Source: Thermogemmatispora tikiterensis (GTDB lineage Bacteria; Chloroflexota; Ktedonobacteria; Ktedonobacterales; Ktedonobacteraceae). From it: DNA of 64,000 bases. The notes beneath the pieces are model-generated. The model did not search any database. It saw only the letters and a program-made list of their open reading frames with translations, and was not told the origin of the DNA. Numbering within the stretch: the stretch's first letter is position 1; every line of letters begins with the position of its first letter. The position numbers and the translations under genes were made by a program. This document shows positions 27,889 through 37,233 of the stretch, piece after piece. The stretch is from NCBI RefSeq assembly GCF_003268475.1, contig NZ_MCIF01000002.1, positions 2,028,259-2,092,258 on the forward strand, in the 5' to 3' direction.

Positions 27889-30120
27889 TTAGCGAACAAA
27901 CACGCTCGTCAACTGTAGCTCCCGTGCATCCGGTATCGCCCTCACTGCCCCGGATGCACTTTGCAGCTGCACAGGCAGTCTGGCCTGCACATCCATCATT
28001 GTACTGCCCGAACGGCTCACAGGTACAAGCGCAATAGAAATATGGGCTAGCCCGGGAGCGACGTGGACAGAGCCCAGGCTGAAAGCCAGAGTCTTCAGCA
28101 TGTAGATTTGGCCAGGCCGCCAGGTCGTTGTTGGGCAAAAAGCGAAGCCAGGGAAATCCTGCGACAACAGGTGCTCATGACCAGCGCTATCTCTGAGCAA
28201 GACCAGGGGATTGAGCGCGGGCAGCGAGGTGCTTCTGGCCCGCAGATAGAACGTGAACTGCAGATAGGTTCCGCCATCGATTGTCGCTGGTGTCGGCGTA
28301 CTGTAACCAACCACATCAACCAAAGGCTGAGCACTGTTACTCTTCCTGAAGGTTGCCGTGATCGGGTGCTCTACCTGCTGCTCCGTAACCCACTGGAAGG
28401 AGCAGAAAGCGGTGGGCAGAGCGGGTAGAGCCTCTGGTCCGCTCTGCACTGGGGAGACGGGCGAGATGCCCGGAGCCGGAAGGCCGCGTTTTAGCAGTAG
28501 ATAGCCATCCTGAGCGGCCACAATACCGTATTGCCCACTGAAGAGAACCTTCTTGACCTCAGCGCTATAGCTGTTCAGGAAGAGCGGATACATATCGCTC
28601 GTCACATCAAGAAAGATATAATCGGCCTCTTGATCCTGATAAGGGAAGAGATAGATGCGCTGCCGATGGCTGATATGAGGGACCAGAGCCGACTGGGCCG
28701 AGACGGAGGCCGAGGGCGGGATCATCTGAATGAAGCGCTCAGCGAGCTGGGTGTGGGCATTGATCACTGGCCATTTGAAACCTGGCGAGAAGGGCATCGT
28801 CCCATGAGCATCATCGGCCCGCGTCACCGAGGCAAGCAAATAGATCATGAGCAACGTCAGCAAGATGAGCTGGCCCCAGCTGAGAGAACCAGGCAAGCGC
28901 GACAGACCTGTCAGCATTCCACGAGTGGGCAGGCGCGAGCGCCGGCTCTCCCAGGCAGCCGGCGCTCCCTTCCAGAGGGCGCGCCCCCAGCGCAGCAGCC
29001 ACTGAGCTGCCCAACCAATAACCACTACCGCCTCGATACTCGCGAAGATCAGCACGGGGACAATCTCGGCATTGTAGTGATAAAGACCGCTATACATATC
29101 GGGCTTCGAGCTGAGCAAATTGAGCGCCAGCGTCGGCACAGCCAGCACCAATACCCAGGGGGCCAGCAGCGGCAAATAGCCAGTGGGGCTAAGCACCTGA
29201 CGTAAATAGAAGAAATGCTGTTGCTCGAAGACATATTGTTTCAGAATAGTGAGCGGGTGAAGCAAGATATTCTTCGCAATATCGAGCGGCCCATTGCCGA
29301 GATGAGCGTAGCGCGAGGCCAACAACGGCCCCCCAGCGAGGCGCGTAATCACCAGCTCCAGCCCGATCCAGACGAGAGCCAGCAGCACCAGACCGAGGCC
29401 AGAGCGCCAGCGCCGCTGGAAGGGGAGCGACCACAGGCCGAAGAGGGCCACCAGGACAGGAATTTCCTCCTTACAGGCCATCGCCAGAACCGCGAAGACG
29501 AAGGTCCATACCGTCTGCCCTGTGTACATAAAATAGAGCACAAACAGCAGCAGGGCGGAGGTGAAGGTAACGGCATGGAAGTCATTGAGCAAGGCCAGGT
29601 TCTGGAGAGGGTGCAACAGATAAAGCAGAGCAAAACCGACAGCGATCCATTCGTTGCGCAAGCGCAGGCGCGCCAGCCAAAAAGCGGGGAAGGCGCCGGT
29701 GGCCACCACCAGTGTCTGCAGCACGAGCAGCGTCTTCGGCGTCGCCCAGAGTAGATAGAACAGAGCTACAGGAAAGAGGATCGGCTCAAAGTGGATGGCG
29801 AAGCGACTAATCCCGTTGCTGCTATAGCAATTTGTATCACTGACAATATTGCAAATCGTTTGGTGGGGAATCCCGCTATGCAAAATCGACCAGACCGCCT
29901 GATCCATAATCCCCAGATCTTCGGCGTTGGTCTGGAAAGCATCCTGACGGATCGTCAAATACCAGATGAAGAAGGCAGAAAAGAGGAGAGTCGCCCCAGC
30001 CACCAAAGCCATCGCTACCCAGAAGGAGCGTCGACGCGGCAGCGGCTCAGGTGGAGGATAGAGATAGAGGCGATTCCAGCAGACAGCCAGCCACTTACGC
30101 AGGGCAGAGCTAGTTTTCAT
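27889..30120 (-). CDS. DUF2079 polytopic membrane protein
   Basis: About 743 aa. N-terminal TM at residues 33-55, then the DUF2079 signature: QTNAEDLGIMDQAVWSILHSG, TICNIVSDTNCYSSNGISRFAIHFEPILF, and ACKEEIPVLVALFGLW, with about 10 TM helices overall and a beta-rich periplasmic C-terminal domain (about 520-743). DUF2079 proteins resemble GT-C glycosyltransferases: the conserved D/E and H-F-E-P loop would be catalytic. The start at 30120 is preceded by GGAGGGAGGGG and overlaps the end of the upstream flippase-like gene by 11 bp, so the two are co-translated. Likely transfers a lipid-linked sugar outside the membrane; inferred. Confidence 0.8.
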   Translation of the reverse strand: MKTSSALRKWLAVCWNRLYLYPPPEPLPRRRSFWVAMALVAGATLLFSAFFIWYLTIRQDAFQTNAEDLGIMDQAVWSILHSGIPHQTICNIVSDTNCYSSNGISRFAIHFEPILFPVALFYLLWATPKTLLVLQTLVVATGAFPAFWLARLRLRNEWIAVGFALLYLLHPLQNLALLNDFHAVTFTSALLLFVLYFMYTGQTVWTFVFAVLAMACKEEIPVLVALFGLWSLPFQRRWRSGLGLVLLALVWIGLELVITRLAGGPLLASRYAHLGNGPLDIAKNILLHPLTILKQYVFEQQHFFYLRQVLSPTGYLPLLAPWVLVLAVPTLALNLLSSKPDMYSGLYHYNAEIVPVLIFASIEAVVVIGWAAQWLLRWGRALWKGAPAAWESRRSRLPTRGMLTGLSRLPGSLSWGQLILLTLLMIYLLASVTRADDAHGTMPFSPGFKWPVINAHTQLAERFIQMIPPSASVSAQSALVPHISHRQRIYLFPYQDQEADYIFLDVTSDMYPLFLNSYSAEVKKVLFSGQYGIVAAQDGYLLLKRGLPAPGISPVSPVQSGPEALPALPTAFCSFQWVTEQQVEHPITATFRKSNSAQPLVDVVGYSTPTPATIDGGTYLQFTFYLRARSTSLPALNPLVLLRDSAGHEHLLSQDFPGFAFCPTTTWRPGQIYMLKTLAFSLGSVHVAPGLAHISIALVPVSRSGSTMMDVQARLPVQLQSASGAVRAIPDARELQLTSVFVR

Positions 30121-31279
30121 ATCCCCTCCCTCCATCATGGGAAGCGACCGTCTCCTCAGAGACTGCCGCCTGTGGGATCTGAGCCTCTCGCTCTCTCTGC
30201 TCTTCATAACCGACTGTCACTGTCAAAGGCGGAGATACTGTCTCATCCTTTGGGGCGGCCAGGTGCTCGCCAAATGGTTCTGCACCTTGCCTCTCTGCCT
30301 GCTCTGCCGCCTGCTCAGCACGAATCTGGCGTATCTGGCGCAGGCCGCCGAGATAAGCCACGCTGACGCAGAGTAGCTCGGCCAGCGTTGAGACCAGGCG
30401 CGAGAGCAGGGCTATTACATAGCCGAGGGCCGCAGGCAAAGCGGGCAGTGAGAAAGCGAAGAGCAGAGCAATGGCCCCCTCGCGGAAGCCTAAGCCGCTA
30501 GGCGTGATAAAGGAGATGAAGCCGATATCCCAACCGAGCGCGTATATGCCGATGCAGATCGGCAGGGCCCCCAGAGGGGTCGTCGGCCACAAGGCCAGCA
30601 CCAGTCCATAGAAAGCCAGGCCGGCGATCAACCAGCTCAGGCACCAGAAGAAGGAGACCAACAAAATATCACGGTAGCGCAGAGCCAGTCTCACCGGCTC
30701 TCGTCTGAGTAGACGTAGAGCCAGATTGAGCAGACCCCCGAGGATACGCGGATGCAGTCCAATCAGCACCGCCAGCATAGCGACGGCACTGAAGGTTAGA
30801 AAGAAGAGGCCCTGGGTTGAGCCTAGTGCATGGACATCGCGCCAGAAAAGCAGGCTGAGCGCGAAGATGAAAGCGGCGGTTGCCAGCTTCGTCACCAGCT
30901 CAACCACCATGCTAGTGAAGGCCAGTGAACGCGGCACGCCATACTTACCGACCCAGAGAATCCGTGTCAGCACATGCCAGACGTTGCCGGGGATATAGCG
31001 TACAAACTCGGAACCCAGATAGATGCGCAGGCTGGCGCCCAGGGGCAAGCGGTAGCCGAGGCGAGCCAGGACATTTTTCCAGATCAGCCCGAAAGACAGC
31101 TCCTGTAGCACAAAGCCCAGGAAGGCCAGGCCCAGGAGGACCGGATTCCACTCAAAGTGATGGGAGGCCAGGGCGCTCCAGTTATTCTTCACCTGGAGAG
31201 CGAAGAAGACCAGCACCAACGCTGGTAGACCGAAGCGCACCAGGACCTTGACCCAGCGTATAAGGACCGCTCTGCTCAT
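30110..31279 (-). CDS. Lysylphosphatidylglycerol synthase TM-region / flippase-like protein (UPF0104)
   Basis: 389-aa integral membrane protein of the LPG_synthase_TM (AglD/UPF0104) family. About eight TM helices; the conserved core LGSEFVRYIPGNVWHVLTRILWVGKYGVPRS (about residues 88-118) and GFISFITPSGLGFREGAIALL (about 252-272) are family hallmarks. In glycan operons this family is thought to flip or handle polyprenyl-linked sugars. It overlaps the GT2 gene upstream by 4 bp (ATGA) and the DUF2079 gene downstream by 11 bp, which makes a tight three-gene set: GT2 makes a polyprenyl-P-sugar, this protein flips it, DUF2079 transfers it. Confidence 0.85.
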   Translation of the reverse strand: MSRAVLIRWVKVLVRFGLPALVLVFFALQVKNNWSALASHHFEWNPVLLGLAFLGFVLQELSFGLIWKNVLARLGYRLPLGASLRIYLGSEFVRYIPGNVWHVLTRILWVGKYGVPRSLAFTSMVVELVTKLATAAFIFALSLLFWRDVHALGSTQGLFFLTFSAVAMLAVLIGLHPRILGGLLNLALRLLRREPVRLALRYRDILLVSFFWCLSWLIAGLAFYGLVLALWPTTPLGALPICIGIYALGWDIGFISFITPSGLGFREGAIALLFAFSLPALPAALGYVIALLSRLVSTLAELLCVSVAYLGGLRQIRQIRAEQAAEQAERQGAEPFGEHLAAPKDETVSPPLTVTVGYEEQREREAQIPQAAVSEETVASHDGGRGYEN

Positions 31280-32313
31280 TGGACATCGATTTCCTGCTTA
31301 ATACTATACTCCTCCCCTGGTTGGAAGGCATAATGGCGGATCATCTCGCTCTGCAGGCCCACCAGAACGAACTGGACCCCGAAGATCATGAGCAGAATGC
31401 CAACGAAGAGCATTGGCTGCGTATGAATAGGCTGATTCTCGAGCAGGCGGCTACGAATCACCACCCAGGCATCGATCAGCAGCCCGAGCAGGAACGTCCA
31501 GAAACCGAAGGGGCCAAAGAAGCGTAAAGGCGTACGCAGAAAGGTGGTCAGGAAGAGCACATTGAGCAGATCGATCAACCCGCGAGCGAAGCGTCGGGCC
31601 CCAAACTTCGAGACGCCGAAGCGACGGGGGTGATGGCGAACTTTGATCTCGGTCACGCGGTAGCCGCGCCACTGGGCCATGACTGGGACAAAGCGGTGGA
31701 ACTCGCCATAGAGCTTGAGATGGGCATCATCGATGACCTCGCGCCGATAGGCCTTAAAGCCATTATTGATATCGTGCAGCGGGACACCAGTCAGCGTTCT
31801 GACCAGAGCATTGAAGACGCGCGAGGGGAAGGTTTTAGTAATCGGATCGAGGCGCGGATACTTCCAACCGGAGACCAGATCATAGCCCTCCTCAAGTTTC
31901 TCCAGGAAGCGCGGGATCTCGGCAGGGTCGTCCTGGAGATCGCCATCCATCGTAAAGACAATCTTTCCCCGACAGCGGCTAAAGCCCGCCACCAGCGCTG
32001 GCGTTTTGCCGAAATTCTTGCGGAAGCGAATGACACGCACGATACCGGGATGCTCATCGTGCAGGGCCTTCACCTCGCCAAAGGTATTATCGGTACTGCC
32101 ATCATCGACAAAGATCACCTCATAAGACTGACCGAGCTCTTCAAGCTGGGCGATCAGTCGCTCGAAGAGGGGTCGAATATTCTCCTGCTCGTTCATGACC
32201 GGGATCACGACCGAGATCCCCACGCCCTGCCTCTTCTCCCTGTCAGCAGTGGCAGTGACAGCGGTATCCGCTCGTTGGGGAATAGCTAGCGATGACATTT
32301 CCATCTGCTGCAT
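31276..32313 (-). CDS. Glycosyltransferase family 2 (polyprenyl-phosphate sugar transferase, GtrB/DPM1-like)
   Basis: 345 aa. GT-A catalytic domain at residues 35-260: ISVVIPVMNEQENI, VIFVDDGSTDNTF, FRKNFGKTPALVAG, TMDGDLQDDPAEIP (D-x-D metal site), YDLVSGWKYPRLDP, and HDINNGFKAYRREV. Two C-terminal TM helices (about 275-300 and 318-340) match GtrB/DPM1-type enzymes that make polyprenyl-phosphate-glucose or -mannose. The start is taken at 32313, where GGAG lies ten bases upstream; the longer frame adds 41 poorly conserved residues. Coupled by a 4-bp overlap to the flippase-like gene. Confidence 0.9.
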   Translation of the reverse strand: MQQMEMSSLAIPQRADTAVTATADREKRQGVGISVVIPVMNEQENIRPLFERLIAQLEELGQSYEVIFVDDGSTDNTFGEVKALHDEHPGIVRVIRFRKNFGKTPALVAGFSRCRGKIVFTMDGDLQDDPAEIPRFLEKLEEGYDLVSGWKYPRLDPITKTFPSRVFNALVRTLTGVPLHDINNGFKAYRREVIDDAHLKLYGEFHRFVPVMAQWRGYRVTEIKVRHHPRRFGVSKFGARRFARGLIDLLNVLFLTTFLRTPLRFFGPFGFWTFLLGLLIDAWVVIRSRLLENQPIHTQPMLFVGILLMIFGVQFVLVGLQSEMIRHYAFQPGEEYSIKQEIDVQ

Positions 32314-32540
32314 ACTCTTGGGACTCCACAAAACCCTGAGTTTAGGCTGATGCCTGCTCTCCGTGCGCCGGCCTATTATAGCATACTGTCCTTCCCTGAC
32401 AGTAGCCGATGGTACCTTTACGTGTGGGGGAACCATCTCATTCTAGGGATCTAGAACGAATGGCTGTTAAGAAAGGACACGCCTCCCCCCTGGAGGGCAC
32501 ATAGCTGCGCCGTGCTCGACAACCCGTGCACGGCGTGGGG

Positions 32541-33308
32541 CTACGATAAAGCAGAGAAGAGAGTGGGCCGATCACTGGTCAAAGCATCAACACCGCTCGC
32601 CGCCAGCTCCCGCAAGCGTTCGAGACTGTTCACTGTCCAGACGCCAAGTTTGAGGCCGCAACCATGGACAAGGGCAGGCAGTTGCGGCAGGAAAAGGGTC
32701 TCATCCGCATCCAGCCAGCTACAGCCCAACTCACGGACCTGCTCTACCAGGGTATCAAGGGCCTGCCCAGCCTGGGGGTCCCAGATGTCTTCGGAGAGGA
32801 CCGCTCCCGTCTCTAGTCTCGGCTCTCGTCGCTTCACTTCTGGCAAGAGATACCAGTCAAAGGAGATTACTACGGCCTGGCCGACCATGTCCGCACGCCG
32901 TAGCTCTTCGACGACCGCTTCGGCAATGCCCGGGTAGCGTCCATAGACGCTTCCACGCTGGCTCGGCTTGATTTCAATCCAGACGCGTCGTTGTCCTTTG
33001 ACGAGGTCAAGGACCTCGCGCAGGGTGGGAATCCGTTGCGGCTCCGGCCAGCCCCCCGGAAAGTGAGCCGCAGCGTTGAGACTGCGCAGATAGGCAAAGT
33101 CTAGATCAAGAATGTTTCCTCGACCATCAGTGAGTCGCTCGACTGTGGCGTCATGGAAGACGATAAGATGGCCATCGCGGCTCATCTGCACGTCCAACTC
33201 AATGGCATCCACAGGCAAGACTAAGGCCTGTCGGAAGGCCGCCAGGGTGTTCTCGGGCGCCAGCTGCGCCCCACCACGATGGGCAATACGTTGAACTGCA
33301 CTTACCAT
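32541..33308 (-). CDS. Glycerophosphodiester phosphodiesterase
   Basis: 255-aa GDPD TIM barrel that splits glycerophosphodiesters into glycerol-3-phosphate and an alcohol. Conserved sites: IAHRGGAQLAPENTLAAF (His of H-R-G-x(n)-E-N-T), AIELDVQMSRDGHLIVFHDATVERLTDG (E-x-D, H-D) and WIEIKP near residue 120; the C-terminal LGVWTVNS and DALTSDRP complete the barrel. No signal peptide, so cytoplasmic. The ATG at 33308 has TGGAG seven bases upstream, which decides against the longer frame. A GC hairpin (CGCCGTGC/GCACGGCG, 32508-32535) lies just past the stop but has no T-run. Confidence 0.93.
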   Translation of the reverse strand: MVSAVQRIAHRGGAQLAPENTLAAFRQALVLPVDAIELDVQMSRDGHLIVFHDATVERLTDGRGNILDLDFAYLRSLNAAAHFPGGWPEPQRIPTLREVLDLVKGQRRVWIEIKPSQRGSVYGRYPGIAEAVVEELRRADMVGQAVVISFDWYLLPEVKRREPRLETGAVLSEDIWDPQAGQALDTLVEQVRELGCSWLDADETLFLPQLPALVHGCGLKLGVWTVNSLERLRELAASGVDALTSDRPTLFSALS

Positions 33309-33430
33309 ACAGCACTCCATATAAAGTGTTACACTCTGTTTAAATAAATTTCTCTTGCGAAGCAGATAGGCTGTATCAGCTCTGAAGCCGATAGCGAGCA
33401 TGGAACATGTCGGATTCCTCGCCTCATTTA

Positions 33431-33460
33431 TTGCGACCTTGCTCTCACTGAGTGTATACT
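33431..33460 (+). promoter_or_regulatory. Promoter upstream of the TIR-STAND gene
   Basis: TTGCGA (33431-33436), 18-bp spacer, TATACT (33455-33460). Predicted start near 33467, giving a 150-nt 5' UTR to the ATG at 33620. Confidence 0.5.
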
Positions 33461-33619
33461 AGATGCGTAGCCACTGTACAAGATGCACGTTACCTTCGTG
33501 TTTCGCTCGAAGGGGCGTTCATCCTTTTGATCCGTTCGCCAGACAGCGAAGAACCTTGTGCTTCCCGGCGGTAGGGCAAGGAACTGCCCTTGTCTCACTC
33601 ATACGCAAGGAGCCAGAAC

Positions 33620-36550
33620 ATGGCAGTGAAGGTCTTCCTGGCCTACACCTTCAAAGACGAAGCCGCGCGTAACGAACTTATCAATCATCTCTACCAACTC
33701 CGCTGGCAAGGTCTCATTGCTGATTGGGAGGAGCGTGCTACGGGCCAGGGTCTTTCCTGGCAAGAAAGCGGTGAGATCAGTTCTGCCCTGGAACGAGCGC
33801 AACTCATTCTCCTGTTAGTAAGCCCCGACTTTGTGCACTCTGCCTACTGCTACAGTGCAGAGCTGAAAGTGGCTCTCCAACGTCATAACGCTGGCCTGGC
33901 ACGGGTGATTCCCGTGCTCGTGCGGCCAACCGAGCGAGAGGACACGCCACTGGCCGATTTAGCGGTTCTGCCGACGAATGGCGTGGCCATTAGCGCCTGG
34001 GAGGACCGTGAAGCGGCCTGGCAGCAGGTGATTGCGGAGTTAGGGACCTGGCTCGCTGCTGCTGCGAGTGCGAGCGCCATCTCTACTGCGGCCATTCCGC
34101 TACCTCCACCACCGACCCCGCCAGTTGAGCCAGCGATAGCGGCCTCTTCCTCTTCTTCGCCCTCACTCTGGCTGGTACCCTATCGACGGAACCCGCTCTT
34201 CACTGGTCGCTCCTCGTTGTTAGCCTATCTGCACGACATGCCTATTAGCAACAAGGCCAGCGCGGTTACTCCACCACAAGTGGTGAGCGGACCAGCCGGC
34301 AGCGGGAAGACGCAGTTGGCTCTTGAATATGCTTATCGGTACGGCCACGAGTATGAGGCTGTGCTCTGGGTCAATGCTGCCAGTCGTCAGCTACTCATTC
34401 ATGAGTTGGCACGTATTGCTGAGGTGCTCGAGTTGCCAGAGCGAGTGCTTCCTAATCAATATCTGGTCGCTCTGGCGGTGCGCCGCTGGCTAGAAAAGCA
34501 GTCAGGCTGGCTGCTCATTCTGGATAATGTGGCGGATGGTGAGACGATCCGCGATTTGCTGCCCGTGGGAGCCCGTGGTCATCAGATTCTGCTGGCTCGT
34601 CAGCCACTAGCTCTGCCCAAGGCTATGCAAGTGACGCTCCCTGTGCTGACGGCGGAGGAAGCTGCCCTTCTCTTGTTGCGCGCCGCTGGCTTGCTGCCGG
34701 TGGAGGCAACGCTGGAGCAGGCTCCTCCAGCAGAGGCCAGCCGGGCCGACGAGGTGGTGGCTGTGCTCCGGGCTTATCCACTGGCTCTTGCTCTGGCGGG
34801 AGCTTATATCGAGACAGAGCAATGTAGCCTCAGCAGTTATCTGAACCTCTACAAGCAGGCCAGTGTTGAGCTTCAGCGGAGTATCCGGTCGGCCACTCAT
34901 CAGGTCGACAGTCTCTTTGAGCCGCTGGCAGCCGTGTTGCATATCAGTCTCTCACGGGCCGAACGCATCAGTCCAAGCGCCGCTGAGTTATTGCGTCTCT
35001 GCTCCTTCCTGCAGCCCGATCATCTCCCCCTTGAGCTGTTGGTGAGCGGCGGCAGTGAATTAGGGGAGAGCCTGGGTCAGCTTCTCCTGGAGCACTTCGA
35101 CCTGCTCAGACTGATCCATGAGTTACGTCGTTTCGCGCTGGTCGACTACAGCCGAGGGTCACTGGTTCTTCATCGCCTGGTCAGCGCCTTTGTTCGTCAG
35201 CGTCTGAGTAGAGAATCGTGTCTACTGTGGGCGGAGCAGACTATTCGCCTGGTAGAGAGCGCCTGTCAGAGCGAGACAGCAACCCCTATGGCTCTCTGCC
35301 GGGCCTATCTGCCGCACTTGCTTACCTGTGCTCGTTGGGTCGCTGAGTGGCAGCTGGTCAGTCCTGACGCTGCGCGTCTCCTGGAGCAGACCGGTTATTA
35401 CCTGCAGCGTTGTGTAGCCTACCGCGAGGCAGAGCCGCTCTTACGTCGGGCCCTACTCATCCGTGAGCAGCAGCTTGGGCCAGAACACCCTGAGTTGAGT
35501 GCCAGCCTCTACAACCTTGGGCTTTTCTACGAGGAGCAGGGACGATCTCCCGAGGCTGAAGCGCTGTATTGGCGAGTAGTCGCTATTGAAGAGCGGCAGG
35601 CAGGGAACGACCACCAGGGACTGACCCGTGCTCTCTATCGGCTGGCCTTGCTCTACCGGGATCGGCGTGATTTCGAGCGAGCCGAATCGCTTTTCCTGCA
35701 AGTGTTGGAGAGCTGGCAGCAAGAGCTGGCGCCTGAGCATCCTCTGCTGGCCACGCTGTACCACGAGTTGGCAACACTCTACCGGGCACAGGGACGCTAT
35801 GAGCAGGCTGAGTTGCTCTATCAACGGGCGTTGCGCATGCGGGAGCATCTGCTGGGGGGCGAGCATCCAGCAGTGGCGCAGACGCTGAGCGCTCTGGGCA
35901 GCCTCTATCATGCCCAGAGGCATCACGAGCAGGCTGAGCAGTGCTATCTCAAGGCGCTGGCGATTCATGAGGGTCTGCCGCTCGCCGAGCAGTTAGACCT
36001 GGCGACGACATTGAATAATCTAGCTTTGCTCTATCGCGAGACTGGGCGTTATGGGCAGGCCGAGCTGCTCTATCAGCGAGCGCTGGCGATCTATCGGCAG
36101 CTGGTCGGCGATGAGCATCCCTATACGGCGAGTTGCCTGGAAAATCTGGCGATGCTCTACCATGATCGCGGCGAGTATGAGCGGGCGGAGCCACTCTATC
36201 AGAGCGCTCTGCAGATTCGCGAGAGGATGTTGGGGGCTGACCATCCGGCCTTAGCGATCAATCTCAATAATCTGGCGACTCTCTATACAGCTTTGCACAA
36301 GTACGGTCCGGCGCGGGCGCTCTTCAAGCGGGCGTTGGAGATTGGCGAACGGGTCTTCGGAAAGAATCATCCGACGTACGCGCGTTTTCTGGAAAACTAC
36401 GCCTTGCTTCTGCAGCAGACGCGCCAGGTCAGTCGAGCGCTTGAGCTGCGTGCCCGTGCCCGGGAGATCCAGGCACGGCAGGCACAGAGCCTGTCAATAG
36501 GCCAGGCCGGGACAGGAGCTGCTCCAGGGAGAGCAGTCGTTTCCAACTAG
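33620..36550 (+). CDS. TIR / NB-ARC / TPR protein (STAND NTPase, probable defence protein)
   Basis: 976 aa in three modules. Residues 1-145 are a TIR domain: VFLAYTFKDEAARNELINHL at the start, LILLLVSPDFVHSAYCYSAELKVAL with Glu81 at the position of the NADase catalytic Glu, and ARVIPVLVRP. A Pro/Ser linker (158-182) leads to an NB-ARC/STAND ATPase with NPLFTGRSSLLAYL before Walker A GPAGSGKT (224-231), Walker B WLLILDNV (about 298-305) and a winged-helix region. From about residue 590 there are at least eight tetratricopeptide repeats of the 42-residue kind (AEPLLRRAL, NLGLFYEEQG, ERAEPLYQSAL). Bacterial TIR-STAND proteins sense phage or other triggers via the repeats and deplete NAD+. The ATG at 33620 (AAGGAG upstream) is preferred over a TTG ten codons earlier. 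A signalling role other than defence remains possible. Confidence 0.85.
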   Translation: MAVKVFLAYTFKDEAARNELINHLYQLRWQGLIADWEERATGQGLSWQESGEISSALERAQLILLLVSPDFVHSAYCYSAELKVALQRHNAGLARVIPVLVRPTEREDTPLADLAVLPTNGVAISAWEDREAAWQQVIAELGTWLAAAASASAISTAAIPLPPPPTPPVEPAIAASSSSSPSLWLVPYRRNPLFTGRSSLLAYLHDMPISNKASAVTPPQVVSGPAGSGKTQLALEYAYRYGHEYEAVLWVNAASRQLLIHELARIAEVLELPERVLPNQYLVALAVRRWLEKQSGWLLILDNVADGETIRDLLPVGARGHQILLARQPLALPKAMQVTLPVLTAEEAALLLLRAAGLLPVEATLEQAPPAEASRADEVVAVLRAYPLALALAGAYIETEQCSLSSYLNLYKQASVELQRSIRSATHQVDSLFEPLAAVLHISLSRAERISPSAAELLRLCSFLQPDHLPLELLVSGGSELGESLGQLLLEHFDLLRLIHELRRFALVDYSRGSLVLHRLVSAFVRQRLSRESCLLWAEQTIRLVESACQSETATPMALCRAYLPHLLTCARWVAEWQLVSPDAARLLEQTGYYLQRCVAYREAEPLLRRALLIREQQLGPEHPELSASLYNLGLFYEEQGRSPEAEALYWRVVAIEERQAGNDHQGLTRALYRLALLYRDRRDFERAESLFLQVLESWQQELAPEHPLLATLYHELATLYRAQGRYEQAELLYQRALRMREHLLGGEHPAVAQTLSALGSLYHAQRHHEQAEQCYLKALAIHEGLPLAEQLDLATTLNNLALLYRETGRYGQAELLYQRALAIYRQLVGDEHPYTASCLENLAMLYHDRGEYERAEPLYQSALQIRERMLGADHPALAINLNNLATLYTALHKYGPARALFKRALEIGERVFGKNHPTYARFLENYALLLQQTRQVSRALELRARAREIQARQAQSLSIGQAGTGAAPGRAVVSN

Positions 36551-36563
36551 TGTGCGAGAAGAA

Positions 36564-36665
36564 CTGCGGACTGCCTTTGCCTTATCCAGCAGGCAGCCCG
36601 CAGACAAACATCAATGAGAGGCACCAGCCACATGGAAAGGGTCGTCTGCATTGGTGCTTCTCATT
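36564..36665 (+). terminator. Two consecutive hairpins after the TIR-STAND gene
   Basis: CTGCGG-A-CTGCCT (36564-36576) pairs with AGGCAG-C-CCGCAG (36591-36603), one mismatch. A second stem follows: AATGAGAGGCACCA (36613-36626) with TGGTGCTTCTCATT (36652-36665), one G-T wobble. Neither ends in a strong T-run. They separate the STAND gene from the thioesterase gene and probably end or stabilise the first mRNA. Confidence 0.5.
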
Positions 36666-36694
36666 AAAGACTACAAGAAAGGGATGGGAGCGTT

Positions 36695-37072
36695 ATGAGC
36701 TTACAACCAGGGCTGAAAGGTGAGGCGAGCACGACGGTTGTTCATGAGAACACGGCTGCCGCTGTTGGAGCGGGAGGTGTCGAGGTTTTTGCAACGCCAA
36801 TGATGATCGCCTTGATGGAGAATGCAGCCTGGCGGGCGGTAGCTGATTTTCTAGAGGAGGGTTATGTTTCGGTGGGGACACGTGTTGATGTGCGACATCT
36901 GGCGGCGACGCCGATCGGCCAGCGTGTTCATGCTACTGCCGAGCTGATTGAGGTGGACGGGCGGCGCCTGGTGTTCAGGGTTGAGGCTTATGACGAGGAG
37001 AAGAAAATCGGGGAAGGCATCCACGAGCGTTTTATTGTCCATCTCCAACGTTTCTTGGAGCGCCTGAAATAA
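36695..37072 (+). CDS. FlK-like thioesterase (hotdog fold)
   Basis: 125-aa hotdog protein of the fluoroacetyl-CoA thioesterase-like family. Conserved positions: VFATPMMIALMENAAWRAV (Thr34 and Glu41-like pair, about residues 32-50), YVSVGTRVDVRHLAATPIGQRV with the active His, and VFRVEAYDEEKKIGEGIHERFIV at the end. These enzymes hydrolyse short acyl-CoAs; the true fluoroacetyl specificity exists in few members, so only the family is claimed. ATG at 36695 with GGGATGGGAG upstream. It ends about 160 bp before the tmRNA. Confidence 0.85.
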   Translation: MSLQPGLKGEASTTVVHENTAAAVGAGGVEVFATPMMIALMENAAWRAVADFLEEGYVSVGTRVDVRHLAATPIGQRVHATAELIEVDGRRLVFRVEAYDEEKKIGEGIHERFIVHLQRFLERLK

Positions 37073-37080
37073 TTCTCCCC

Positions 37081-37109
37081 TTGCTGGACGTTATATGGTG
37101 TGGTAAGAT
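37081..37109 (+). promoter_or_regulatory. Probable ssrA promoter
   Basis: TTGCTG (37081-37086), 17-bp spacer, TAAGAT (37104-37109). Predicted start about 37116, which would leave a 5' precursor extension of roughly 118 nt to be removed before mature tmRNA at 37234. Confidence 0.45.
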
Positions 37110-37233
37110 AAGAAGGCCACAAGAGAGTGGCAGCTCATCTGATCCTGCCCTTGATTGCCTTGGACTGGCCAGACCTGTCTGGCGCTGGCGATCAGGGGTG
37201 GTTGCCCTTACCCTGGGCAATCGACCATATCAT

